Assembly: GCA_963693365.1 (NCBI GenBank)
Contig: CAVNZM010000001.1
Span: 19,344,001 to 19,408,000, forward strand
DNA: 64,000 nt
Source: Amoebidium appalachense
Taxonomy: Eukaryota; Ichthyosporea
Direction: 5' to 3'
Every line of letters starts with the position of its first letter. Position 1 is the stretch's first letter. The notes beneath the pieces were generated by a model. The model was given only the letters and a program-made list of their open reading frames with translations. It had not been told where the DNA came from and made no database searches. A program made the translations under genes and the position numbers. This document shows, piece after piece, positions 12,105 to 27,647 of the stretch.

Positions 12105-13832
12105 GCTGCTGCTGTTGCTGTTGTTGTTGTGCTTGTGGTGTGAACGACATATTGTTCCCTGTTGCGATTTGTGCTCGTTGCTGTGGCTGGGTTGCGGAAA
12201 ACGAAGCGCTCGCTTGTTTTAAAACGTTGGATGGGGCAGGTGTCAAAAACATGCCTCCCCCTACTTGTGGTTTGCTATCGACAGCATTCCCCATTTGTAT
12301 GGCGTGTTGGGTGGCGAAAATTCCCCCGACGTTCCTACTTTCCTTCTCACATGCACCCATGGAAACGGCTGGGATGCACGTGTTTGAAAACCCTCTGCCG
12401 TTCACAACACCTTCCATTCCATCCCGTAACACACTGGAGGCCTCCCGCGCACCACTCCACTCTCCACTGACCGAATTGCATGGGGGAAACTGAAAACTTG
12501 ATGCCGGCGTGTTGGATAGAGTGGGTACCCCGTTTATGTTTTGCGCAAATTGTTCCGTTTGCTGTTGCATATTCGGTGGGGGTGGTTGGACGGTAGGGGA
12601 CAGAATTACAGGGCTATCCAAGGGGGTGCGGATGGAAAGCCGTAGAAGCGCACGCTGTGCCGTGCTGGAAACACCTGGAACACACGTGTTTGCGCCCCCA
12701 GAAACAAGACCTTGGCCGGGTTGTAGGCCATTGGGTGACGGGCCGGGCGGTGTGGATGCTGGTGTTTGGGCCTGTGAAGATGCGGTAGAGACAGCAACGG
12801 ACGTAGGGAACGGAGGCTGAGGTGTGTGTGTGTGCATGGGGGGGTACATCTGCCCCTGTGCCTGCCGTTCGTGCGGTTGCAAAGGCGTGTACACGTGCTG
12901 TGCAACATTGCCCGTGTTTGTGTGCGACGCCTGCACGTGTGGCTGCATGTTGGGAGGGGGTGCCGGTGGAACCATTGTTCCAGAAACGACACCATTACCA
13001 AATTGGGCAGCTGGGGCAGAAACATTGGCCAATGGAAATGTTCCTCCCGTAATCATCTGGTTCTGATTGGTCCCTGAACCGGCCGGAATTACGCTATTGG
13101 CCCCGTGTGGCAGGGACGGTGCCACTGCTTGATTGGACGCCAAAGAAATCCACTTGGGCTGCTGGGGCATCGGCTGGCTTTGATTGGCTGGCATGTGTGA
13201 CGATGGTGGTAGAAGCGTGCCTTGTACTCGAAATCCGGGTGCCGTGGCCTGCAAGAGTATGTTCGGCGCCGATTGCGATGCTGCCAGCGGGGGATGGCAG
13301 GAGGGGACAGTCGGATTTGCCCCCCTCCCATGCCCTTGGACGAGCATGTATTGCGGGTAGGGGGGTTCCTGCTGTAGTGTGTTGAGACCCCCCATGCTTA
13401 CATTTCCCTGCGACTGAGCGTGGCGTAGGGCGGCGGGTGGGTACTGGCAAACGGTGGGGGCACTTTGTGATACTTGGTTGCCGTGTGCCTGTGACTGTTG
13501 GAGTGGAAGATTCCCGAACGAATGTGTGGAGGTGGGGTTGGGTGTGTGCATACCCATCGCCCCGAGCGATTGCGTGTGCCGAAGGGCTGCAACGCGATGG
13601 TGAGCATGGCCGGTAAGCCGTAATAGCGGGTTGGTGTTAGGCGTGGGATTTGTGGGTGGTTGTGGCACCGCGCCCCCAGGGATGAAAATGTGTTGGGTTC
13701 GTGGCGTGGGTGCACATCCTGGCTGTAGGCCCAACCCGTTCTGGTTACCTGTTGGAAACAACATTCAGTAAATGTCAGATTTTTGAATCTTTCCTGATCC
13801 ATGCAGCTAGGCAGATCCGAGTTCCCTTTTAT

Positions 13833-13868
<36 letters not shown>

Positions 13869-13896
13869 CCCCCTCCGAAAAAAAAAAAACACAAAT

Positions 13897-13934
<38 letters not shown>

Positions 13935-13935
13935 C

Positions 13936-13969
<34 letters not shown>

Positions 13970-14878
13970 AAAGAAGGAAAAAACACATGCACGCACGCAC
14001 ACACCCACATCACACCACGCACATGCACAGACGAGCAAACACAAGCACATGCATACATGCACGCACGCACGCACGCACGCACGCACACAAACACCCACCC
14101 ACACGCACGCACGCACATACGCACGCACATAACACACACACTTGCGCACACGCACGAGGAGCGAAAACACACACACACACACACACAAAGATACCTCCAC
14201 CTCCACCACCACCATCATTACTACACACTGACACTGATGAACTGTGGTGATTCAATCGTCCCCGACCATCTTAAGTCCCCCACCTTCCCCTACTCTCCTC
14301 CATCCTCCCCCCCCCCCCCCCCCCCCCCCTCCCCCTCCCCATCTACCTCAGAGTAGGAAGAAGTGGAAGGGGGAAAGCAAAAAAAACATTGGGGAGACTC
14401 GGACGCAGATAGTACCCTAACAACTGGTACCCTTCTCTTTTCCACATGTCCAATATTTCTATAACCCTCCTCCACTGCTCCCCCTGCCCGTCTACCGTGC
14501 CCGTCTCCCCACTTCCTTCTATGACAATCTCTCTGCCCATGCGATAGCCCTCCCAACATACCACCAAAATCACCTTGGAAGCAATAGTGCCTGTTCTCAC
14601 TCACCCATACTTTCTTTCTGCACAAGTGTTTTGTATGACCCAGATCAGCACACCTGTCAAGACAAGAATCGTGCGTGTAGATACTTGTGTTCCCATATAT
14701 CGAATCTGAGTGCCTGTGCGCTGTGTGCGTGCCAGCCATTACGCGTATATGCATGCACACGGCAAGACACAAGAGTGGTAATACCTATGGAAATGGCCCC
14801 GTTTGGGATCAATATCGTATTGGGCGGAAGAAGGGTTCCAGCCGGCGGTTGCTGGTTTCCATTCCGCCAAACGTCCAT
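7355..14878 (-). CDS. bHLH leucine-zipper transcription factor (Myc/Max/Mondo superfamily), Gln-rich
   Basis: Seven exons on the minus strand: 14878-14785, 13748-11887, 10867-10673, 9557-9317, 8697-8525, 8045-7938 and 7405-7355. All junctions are GT-AG with matching phases and total 907 aa. The ATG at 14878 has a good context (GCGATGG) and an upstream in-frame stop. Residues 1-790 are low-complexity, rich in Pro, Gln, Ser and Asn, with a Gln tract near 570-595. Exon 3 adds an acidic, hydrophobic block ([14 protein letters not shown]). The basic region and helix 1 are in exon 5 ([17 protein letters not shown], then LLQATLP). Helix 2 and the zipper are in exon 6 ([14 protein letters not shown]) and run into exon 7. 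Leucines 869, 876, 883, 890 and 897 form a perfect heptad ladder. bHLH-Zip proteins dimerise and bind E-boxes in the nucleus. The invariant basic-region His of Max (H28) is Arg808 here, while the E32 and R36 equivalents are kept. The subfamily is uncertain. Confidence 0.85.
8965..9275. repeat. 47-bp minisatellite in intron 4 of the bHLH-Zip gene
   Basis: About six copies of a 47-bp unit beginning TCTCCCACACCCATAATATC and ending CCAACACGTATA lie in tandem. The last copies (from about 9115) are nearly identical and earlier ones are degenerate. The array sits between exons 5 (8697) and 4 (9317). Open frames on both strands here come from the repeat and are not genes. Confidence 0.9.
9561..9631. 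repeat. (GT)n microsatellite abutting a splice acceptor
   Basis: An uninterrupted (GT)n tract of about 70 bp reads as (CA)n on the coding strand and runs directly into CAG at the acceptor of bHLH-Zip exon 4 (exon begins 9557). It takes the place normally held by a polypyrimidine tract. Confidence 0.95.
12060..12132 (-). repeat. Coding CAA/CAG repeat (polyglutamine)
   Basis: About 24 consecutive Gln codons, mostly CAA with a few CAG, lie inside exon 2 of the bHLH-Zip gene. The opposite strand reads poly-Leu or poly-Cys and is a shadow. Polyglutamine in the N-terminal region is common in transcriptional activators. Confidence 0.9.
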
Positions 14879-15288
14879 CGCAATACTCCCACCACCAAGA
14901 GGTCACGTAACAGAAGCATTCAACGCTTGTGCACAAAGCAATGTCTAGATGATGTGCCTCGGCGACCTCTGTGCAGGTGAGAGTTTTTAGCTCCTATTTT
15001 ATAAAAGTGAGATGGAGGGTGGGGAACCGAGGCAACTGAGGCAGACGAGCTGTTACATAGAAATAGGAAACGAGGTTCTGTGTGTGTGTGTGTGCGCGCG
15101 CGCGCTTGGAGAGAGAGGGAGAGAATGTGAGAGTGTGTGTGCGCATGTGTGTGTGTGTGTGTGTGCGGAGAAGAGAGAGATAGAGAGAGAGAGGGAGGGA
15201 GGGAGGGAGGGAGGGAAGGAAGAAAGGAAGGGGAAAAGAGGGGAAGTGGAGGATGGAGAGAAAAATGGGAGGTGGGGAGGATGGGGGG

Positions 15289-15319
<31 letters not shown>

Positions 15320-15407
15320 GGGGGGAGGGGGCCGAGCGAGAGAAAAGAGATATGGGAGAAAAGGAGAACGACACACAGAGAGAGATAGATGGATAGAGAG
15401 GGAAAGC

Positions 15408-15481
<74 letters not shown>

Positions 15482-15538
15482 GAGAGAGAGAGAGAGAGAG
15501 AGAGAGTGAGAGAGTGAGAGAGAGAGAGAGAGAGGAAA

Positions 15539-15586
<48 letters not shown>

Positions 15587-17138
15587 GGAGAACGAGTGAG
15601 AGAGAGATAGAGAGCGAGAGGGAGAGCGCGGAGAGAGACAGGTGGGGAGGGAGGGAGGGAGAGAGGAAAGATGAGGGGACGAGGGGAAGAGAGAGAGAGA
15701 GGGAGAGAGGGAGAGAGGTAGAGAGGGAGAGAGGGAGAGGGGGAAAGGGAGGGTTTGAACGAGTGAGTGAGAGAGAGAGCTCACTGTGCAAATATGAAGC
15801 TGGTGCAGGGGGGTAGGAAGTGGGCTACAGAAAGCCATACTAAAGCAAAAAAAAAAGACAAGTGCTTTACTGGGGGGGAGCAAGTGGATGTGACAGCTGC
15901 CTCCGAAGTTACACATGCCGAAACGAAGACATTCTGAATACCGAACAGTGAAACGAAGATTAGAAGTAAGGTGAAGGTCTTAGGGGTGTGAGGGGGAAAC
16001 ACTGAGAAAACTGGAAGTCGTCTCTATGAACAGAGAGAGAGCAACACAAGCATAGAGCAACATGATAAGTAAAGTTTTATGAAGAAGAGGAGCCCCAAAA
16101 TTGTTCCCACAAGGTTCCAATGAACGTTGCTCCGTTAAAGAGTATGAGCTAGGCCTACAAGCCACAAGTACTGCAGTATACACAACCAAAAAAACGAGCA
16201 CAATATAAGGGAGAGAACAGGTAGGAAGGGTGGAGATGCCCACAGAGTAGGTCACGTACAGTTTCACCACCGCAGCATAAAAAGAGACTGAGTCCGCAAA
16301 AGGCCGGGCCTACGTTCGGTTGGTTTCGGAAGCCTTTACAACAGGGGCTACCCCAAAAATATGCAGTCTGAAACAAGGCTACGAGCAGCTGCAGGAAACG
16401 TCGTAGGGGTTGGCTCAAAATTACATTCTCAAACGGAGTGAAGGGAAACAGGCCCGGTAGTAGTTGAAATAGACAACACACGAAGTCGCCAAATATAAAA
16501 ATGATAGTAAAGCGGTATAAACTCGACTCCTTTTTTTCATAAACAGAGCTCGAGAGAAAACCGTGAATCATGTAAACTCAGCCGAACAGAACGCGCCGCA
16601 AGCCCCAGTGCAGCCGCGATGCGAGCAGATCGGGAAGACTATCCAAAGACGATATTTTGGCTATCTCGCATCCACTCCGTATCACATTCCCTTCTCCTTG
16701 CATACAGGCCGGGTTAATATTTACATGTAGACTTTCTGTGGTGCATGGAAAGTAGCGGGGATGTGCTGCAATTTTGGAAATTCAAGATTCTTTGTCTTCA
16801 TTTCTACAAAAATATTTTTTCTTTTGACTCCGTTATACTGTTTCACAGCAGTTTAATATATCTCGTGAGAAATTTGGAAACTTTGGACCGCCCAAATTCC
16901 TTTCAAGCCGCCCGGCGGACAGGCCAATGATTAAAAGCATATACTTTTCAGGTGCTTGAATAATAATAAACACATAACAAATATATATGTGAATATTTAT
17001 TTGTGACAAATTATTACATCGATGTCAACCCTATGATAAACCGCCCCCTTTTCAATGCATGCCAAACAGCTGTGACCGTTGTACTTTCAATGTGGCAAAC
17101 CAATCCAAACGGCCCGATTGATCACGCTCCACCACTGT
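14879..17138. other. Upstream region of the bHLH-Zip gene and (GA)n-rich spacer
   Basis: Bases 14879-15000 should hold the 5' UTR and promoter of the minus-strand bHLH-Zip gene, with no clear TATA box. A purine tract of (GA)n and (GGGA)n spans about 15080-15780. The rest is moderately AT-rich and holds a 138-codon minus-strand open frame (16571-16155) with an ATG but no recognisable domain. No gene is called. Confidence 0.5.
15410..15620. repeat. (GA)n microsatellite
   Basis: Nearly continuous GA dinucleotides with rare AAAAG, GTGAG and GAAAG interruptions, inside a larger purine-rich block of about 700 bp. Long open frames here (Glu-Arg on plus, Leu-Ser on minus) are repeat artefacts. Confidence 0.95.
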
Positions 17139-17146
17139 GTCCTCAG

Positions 17147-17523
17147 TAAGCCTATGTAAAAAAATCCCGCATCTCCACAGGATATTTAGGGGTCCTCGGG
17201 ATATGGGATATATCCAGATATTTAGGCAGTTTTGGGATAGTTCCAAATGATATTTAGGGAGGGGCGGGATTTCCAATCTATCCACAGGGGGTGGATATAT
17301 CCCGGTCGAGCGCTCAGGATAGATTTAGGTATCCCGTGGGTTTAGGGATATATTATATATGTTTGTGGCCAGGGATATCACAGCAAATAGGCTAAGATCA
17401 AGGTTGTGAACGAGAGCAAAGTCAGGCTGATAAAAAGTCATGTATATGTAGTAGAAGATAAGTAGTCGACGTGAGCAAGGATAAAATTTCATTGTGGTGG
17501 CAAGACCGTCCCGTGCCTTGAGT

Positions 17524-17558
<35 letters not shown>

Positions 17559-17855
17559 CCCAGCCTTTGGCCTTCTGGTTCGTGCACACATACTCTTTTT
17601 CATGCATGCATACAAGTTATTCCTCCCCCCCCCCCCCCCCCCCCCCCCCCCCTTCCGGCCCCCCCCCCACCCCCCGCCCTCAATCGAGGCCGGGGCCGGC
17701 CACACGTGCACTGCAGACTTGTCACGACTCACACGTACGTAATGGTGCATATGATCCATATGCCTTTTTATGCATGCATGCATCCCCCCGGCCTCCCCCC
17801 CCCCCCTCCCCCCCCCCCCCCCTCCCCCCACCCACCCACCCACCCACCCACCCAC

Positions 17856-17930
<75 letters not shown>

Positions 17931-18214
17931 GCACACGTGATACTTAGGCCTGAGTCTTCGAAATATTATGGATACCTGCCCGCCGGGCTAAGTTTAGCAC
18001 CGGATATTAGCCCGGATATTTAGGCTTCAGCGAGAGAAAAATGATATTTCTCGGGATAGATAGGGGCCCAAGGGATAGATGAACTTGATATTTAGGTCCA
18101 TTTTTCGGGATCTTCCGGGATATGATCTATGATATTTAGGTAGGTTTTGTGATAGATCGGGAGAAAAGCAATATGATATTTAGGTAGTTTTTGGGATAGA
18201 TTTACATAGGCTTA
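17147..18214. mobile_element. Non-autonomous TIR element with 8-bp target duplication
   Basis: The ends are perfect 14-bp inverted repeats: TAAGCCTATGTAAA at 17147-17160 and TTTACATAGGCTTA at 18201-18214. They are flanked by identical 8-bp direct repeats GTCCTCAG (17139-17146 and 18215-18222). An 8-bp duplication is typical of hAT-superfamily insertions. Both subterminal regions carry many copies of GATATTTAGG in the same orientation (for example near 17183, 17213, 17247, 18013, 18087, 18128 and 18175), like transposase-binding repeats. The centre holds C runs and (CA)n and no transposase frame, so the element looks non-autonomous. Confidence 0.8.
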
Positions 18215-18222
18215 GTCCTCAG

Positions 18223-20002
18223 GCCCCAGCAGCCTTTTCATTTACCGAATCACCTGACAAAAATAATACAGCTAGGGAGTACTTGTGGAGAGCATATGCG
18301 AGGTCATACATCAGTTTCTGCTAATTAAAGGTAGATTGAATATAATTTATTATCTGTTGGCAGGAGCGTCTTGACAGACATTTAGTGCACAGTGTGAAGT
18401 GGAAGCCATAAAATTCAAGAATGAAATCCAGCCCCGGGCATTTCAAATGAGATCCGGGGAGAACCCCGTTCAATTTTGCCCGGACTGGTCTACTATAGCA
18501 CCTGGTTCTCCGTAGACCTGCTGAAATGAGGTCACGCCGCATCACCTTTTTTCAAATAATGTATGTGAAAAATAAGAAAAGTAGAATAATAGGTATTATA
18601 ATGAATATCTAACATTACGAACCGCCTCTACAGTTATATGGGAATTTGATAGCCATCTTTAGGTATTCGGCAAATAAGCCATTCGAGTTTTGGGGGAACC
18701 CCCTGATTCCCGGACACGCCGGCTCCGTGACGCAGAGTATGCCTCTTTAAAGAGCACGAAAAGCGCTTTCTATATAAAATATAATAGGATTGTGATTCTA
18801 GCATGAAGAGTGTTGGTGGAAGACGTGTGGGGCCGGCCAGCTAGCAGACTGGAACCATCGGGCTCATGAGCTGGCTGGGCGGCGCGGCCACGCCGCGGTC
18901 ATGTGACCTCCCCACGCATTCAGGTATGCCATATGGGATCAACGTCATCAATGATTGGTTACCGGGTGAGCCTACTCTGTACCCGGCTCCTGATTGCTTT
19001 TCGAATTCCTTGTACAAACCCTTTTTATTCTGCTGGCCAGTAGATGCGTCTCCAGTCCCAGCTCGAGTGTACAGCATCTCCAAGTATGTGTTAGATGAAA
19101 TATTATATTTTTCATTCTTTTTGTGTGTATTTTGAAATCCTTAATGCACCTCCAGTCTTTCTTGTGCGGACACGAGGCAACATGGTGTGTGTGTATGCCC
19201 TTTAGCCATTTCCGATTGGCCTTCTTGAATCTTGAGCCTATTTTTCATTCGTGGTTTGTCATACTTGCCTGTAGTCCCAGCCCGGGGCCGCCGTCCTAAT
19301 GTGGCATCCTTCAATCAGATGCCGAGTTTATAACTTACGGCGAGCCTGTAAAAGCCCTGGCCTGGCCTGGGAACTGTGCGGGATTCTATGCAATAGCGAA
19401 AGATCTAGCCAAATTTCAAAAGGTACAAACATTTCGTGAGAGAGTTTTGAGCCATATATGAGGAACTTCAGAAGAGGTCGCCACTCTCACATAGTGCTAT
19501 AGGAGTAAGCAATACAAGAATATATAAAACTCCATTCAGTCAGTTTTTTCGTCCATTAGCTTCTTATCCACACCATGATATGATGCATCAACATTCCACT
19601 TGGCTATTTTATTTTATACTACTTAGAAAAATTTCACATAAGGTGGTGATGCAAATTTCAGGATTGGGGTCCAATGTGGGGTTCTACAAAAACCATTGTT
19701 TAACGATATATATGCAGGTACTCATGATGGTGCCTGGCCATGCCCCTGTTTATAAGCGCCTCACAGCTTCAGTCACGTCCATTCAGAGAACAAAACACGG
19801 CGCGAGTTTGTGTGAATCCGTGATAACTAAGAAAAACGAGAAAGTAAGAGCGAGGTTAGAAACTTGCTTACTCCCCACGCTCACAACATATTTCAGGGTT
19901 GGGACAGATACGTCAGCCATATTTCACAGGGACAGTTGCTGATTCAGCCAGGTCTCTGCGAGTATTGTTTGAGAATGGAGCCTCACACGTAAGCATCTTG
20001 CC
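18223..20002. other. AT-rich spacer, no gene recognised
   Basis: Unique-looking sequence with short open frames of under 125 codons on both strands. None shows a recognisable domain or a consistent exon series. It leads into the promoter of the cyclin gene. Confidence 0.5.
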
Positions 20003-20010
20003 TATAAATA
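20003..20010 (+). promoter_or_regulatory. TATA box of the cyclin gene
   Basis: TATAAATA lies 207 bp upstream of the cyclin ATG (20217). Transcription would begin near 20035, leaving a 5' UTR of about 180 bp. It is a close consensus match in a sensible position, without transcript evidence. Confidence 0.5.
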
Positions 20011-20216
20011 GACGAACTCAGACCCCATTTTCGAAGGACAAACACGAAGCAAACGCGCCGCTTATTCTGTATTAATTCGTTCGTATCACCTCTTCCGTAG
20101 TTGCATTATAGTTTTTTTGTTATATTCGTATTTTTTCACACGTTTGCACTTTTCGAAAGGACGAATCCCGCAAGTTTCTTTGTGCCTCTGCCTGGTGCTT
20201 TTCGCGATCTCTAAAA

Positions 20217-21162
20217 ATGGCTGGACAAGTGGCCTCCCCTGTAAACCCTCTTCAGTTTGGGTGTTCCCGTGTAGTCCACGCAGCAGCAATGTCGTCCGTC
20301 CACAAAGAAAACATGGTTCCCGTCCGCCCCTTGACGGAGTTCCTGTGCACTTGGAGCCGCACCTACAACTGCACAACTCTGTCAACACAGTGCTCGACGT
20401 CTCCGGCTTATTCCGCCACGAATTGGTGAGTACAGGGTCTGCGTTTTTGTTGTTGGCTTCTTGTATGCTTTTCGGGTTTTGTTGGTCTTTCAACCAGCTT
20501 TTGTACTTACTACTTTTTCCCCTGCAGCTACCTCCACAGTCATCCGCAAGATCTCCTTACCCTTCTTCACCGTGTGGAGGGTGAGCTTGGTGTTCCTCGT
20601 GAGGTCATCGTTGCCGGACTGGTCTACGCTGACCGCGTTAAGAAAAAATGCACAGACAGCGCTGTGTGGATACTGTGTCACGCTCGGCTGCCTTATCCTT
20701 GCTTTGAAATACCTGGACGACGAAGTGTGTCAAGTGAATAAGCGGTGGGCGTGGCTGGCAGGGCTTGATCTTGCCAACTTCAACCAGCTTGAGCTTTTCG
20801 TTCTGCGCGTTTTGTCATGTGGGCTCTTCATCGAGCCTGTCATGTTCGACACTTGGGCTAAGGCCCTGACGCATGAACTGGCCCTCCCCTGGGTGCCGCA
20901 GCAAGAAGTTACGCCATCGACCCGCCCCGTGCAACGTTCGGACAACAGCACCGACACCACTCCCGTTCTTGTTTCTGTTCCTACCGTTCAAACTGTGCCT
21001 ACGTCGTCACTCAACAGACCACAAGTCCCTATGACATATACGATGAATGTTACTCCCATGACTTACGTAAACCCGTATGGGTTGGTGCTTCAGATGCCGG
21101 CGGTGGCAGGTATGGTCGGAGCCAACCAATATGCAACGAAGACGTCGGCGTCGTGGTGCTGA
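20217..21162 (+). CDS. Cyclin-Y/PHO80-like cyclin with a one-base frame disruption
   Basis: Exon 1 is 20217-20425 (ATG in AAAATGG context), the intron 20426-20527 (GTGAGT ... CTGCAG) and exon 2 20528-21162. The spliced frame gives PQDLLTLLHRVEGELGVP and EVIVAGLVYADRV, the start of a cyclin box, up to a Trp codon at 20667-20669. The rest of the box is in the next frame (from 20671): YCVTLGCLILALKYLDDE, then N..W...GLDLANFNQLE. Aligned to the W-x-x-[IV]-x-LG-x-x-LLA-x-K-x-x-DD core of cyclin Y, the two halves join with exact spacing if one base near 20670 is discounted, giving about 280 aa. Such cyclins partner Pho85/Cdk5/PCTAIRE-type kinases. The Pro/Thr/Ser-rich tail after 20900 is unrecognised. 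The break could be a sequencing error, a young pseudogene or a frameshift site. Confidence 0.8.
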
Positions 21163-21292
21163 GAAAACGACGAAGGAAAACTACGAAGGAAAATCTATTA
21201 TAGGAGGTGCACGTATTCCCTGTTTCTCGCCTGCTTTTGTTGTCTTTCCGAAACCTCCGAATTATAGCTATAATTTGGGTCGGAAAAAAGTC

Positions 21293-21298
21293 AATAAA
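21293..21298 (+). promoter_or_regulatory. Candidate polyadenylation signal of the cyclin gene
   Basis: AATAAA lies 131 bp after the cyclin stop codon (21160-21162), in AT-rich sequence. Confidence 0.45.
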
Positions 21299-25657
<4,359 letters not shown>

Positions 25658-26507
25658 ATGGTCCCTCTGTATGCATTTTCAGCGGGCGCCGCCATATCTC
25701 TTTGTCTTTTCTCTGCTGTGCCGGCAGACAGTGCTGTTGTGCATCTGAACCAAATCCAGGCAGCTTGTGACGCTGACAGATTTGTTTCCATCAAAAATGA
25801 CAAGGACACTCAGACGGAGTGGGCGGAGGAGAGAAAGAAGCAAGCAAACGAAGAGGTGTTTCAAGTCATTTTTAAGCAGCTTGAACAGCTTGATCTAGAG
25901 GTATACTTCCTCCCCTGCTGCCCCTGTTTCCAATCCCCCCCCCCCCCCCCCCCCCCCCACCCACCCACCCACCCCCCTCCCCTCCCCCCAGTGCCCTCCC
26001 CCTTCTCTCTCTCTCTCTCTCCCCCCCCCCCCCCCTTTCCCTCCCTCCCACCCTCCCCCCCCCTCTCCCGTCCCCTTTTCTCCTCCAAACACCACCACCA
26101 TAGACACATACACCCTCTGCACACAGAACAAGCTAACACAGGGGCACTCAGTCTGACGTACGCTACATCGAAACAAGGTCGCCGCACACACTTTCGTTCA
26201 CACACGGCATTCAATACTGCCAGCAAGCACGATGTAGTAGGTTGCACGTACCGTACACCGTGCTTAAGAGTCAAGGCACACATGTTCACTCTTCTTGAAA
26301 ACATGCATGCACAACCCGGTAGTCTAGTCACCATTATCTGCTCGCTGGCAGATACGGTACACAAAGGCACACATGTGCGCTATGGCACAAGTGCATGCAG
26401 TACCTCAGTCACGTATGCTTTACGCACTCACACACACACACACACACATGCTCACACACATATAGTCACGCACTGCGTGTGCATGCACACACACACACAC
26501 ACACACG

Positions 26508-26564
<57 letters not shown>

Positions 26565-27519
26565 AACATTTGTCATTCTGAAACACTCGCAACCCAACTC
26601 CCCCCCCTCCCCCCCCCCCCCCCCAACCACACACACAACACACAAACACAACTTACACACAAACACACACGAACAAAGCACACACACACACACGTCACAC
26701 ACAGATCTGCGGAAAGCTCAAACCCACTCAAACATACATGGATGTGCATGTGTCACTCCGGGAGCCTCTGGTTTTTATGTTTGCCCACGAGTAGAGTCCG
26801 ATCTTGGCTTTTGTGAATCTGCCGTGTGCTGTGAGCGCAAACCATAAGACTCACAGGAACATGCACAAGTGCATGCCCATCAAATCTGAACTTGTGTGGC
26901 ATTAGCAGCACATGAGCATGATTGATATCCAACACATAAATATGCATCACATGTACAAGGAACACAAATAATACTACCATGCAACGAACAACACCCGAAT
27001 GTTAACATGCACGCAAGACACAAACACGCACTATGTCGTTCTCCAAGTGAATGATAAGAGGTTCATTTACAAACAACGTTTAGGAATCCACCAAGTAACC
27101 ATCACTACCTTCTACCACAGACAAGCAAACCTGCCGGCAAGAAAAACTGCAAAACACAAACACAAATCGACCAATTGTCACACATTGCCGAGAAGCAACT
27201 CCCGGTTTGGTCAAAGCCGGCCGAGAGCTGGTATAAAGACGGAAGACGATTGGTGGACGGACGTGGCTCCCTATTTTTCTCATTGGCTAAGGGCGGAGTT
27301 GCCGCGCTCCGATTGGAGTTTCGTCACATGGAGCGAGTTGCCATGAGTTGCGGTTGGAGTGATGAAGTGATTGATGAGGTGGAGGGGTCTATGACGGACG
27401 CTGCTGCAGATTTGTACAATGAGGTTGGGAAGTACTATAAAGATAGGTTTAACGAGATTGGAAAGAAGGTGCTTGTGTTGCAGGGAAAGTTTGACAAACT
27501 GCCTATGTGCACTAAGTGA
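25658..27519 (+). CDS. Small putative secreted protein, unknown family
   Basis: The model has two exons: 25658-25900 (ATG in AAAATGG context; donor GAG|GTATAC) and 27121-27519 (acceptor CTTCTACCACAG), both phase 0, giving 213 aa. Residues 1-26 (MVPLYAFSAGAAISLCLFSA, then VPADSA) look like a signal peptide. The rest is charged and probably helical, with Lys/Glu/Gln-rich stretches (EWAEERKKQANEEVFQVIF; DAAADLYNEVGKYYKDRFNE). I recognise no family. The 1.2-kb intron holds C runs and (CA)n like confirmed introns here. The frame stays open and phase-matched through the whole second exon, which is the main support. A short upstream exon cannot be excluded. Confidence 0.5.
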
Positions 27520-27597
27520 ATAGATGGTTGTTGACAGGGTCATTTATAGTATCACCTTCATATGCTACATAACACACACACATATGCACACACGCGT

Positions 27598-27647
<50 letters not shown>

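Noticed and set aside
11969-12493. Plus-strand frame with poly-Cys/poly-Leu
   Set aside because: It is the complement of the polyGln-coding exon of the bHLH-Zip gene.
16155-16571. 138-codon minus-strand frame with an ATG
   Set aside because: Hydrophobic, Cys/Phe/Leu-rich, no recognisable domain and no neighbouring exon. Compatible with chance in this AT-rich stretch.
20461-21162. Independent plus-strand gene of 233 codons starting inside the cyclin intron
   Set aside because: It starts from a non-ATG codon within the intron. Only its part after 20670 is conserved, as the second half of the cyclin box.
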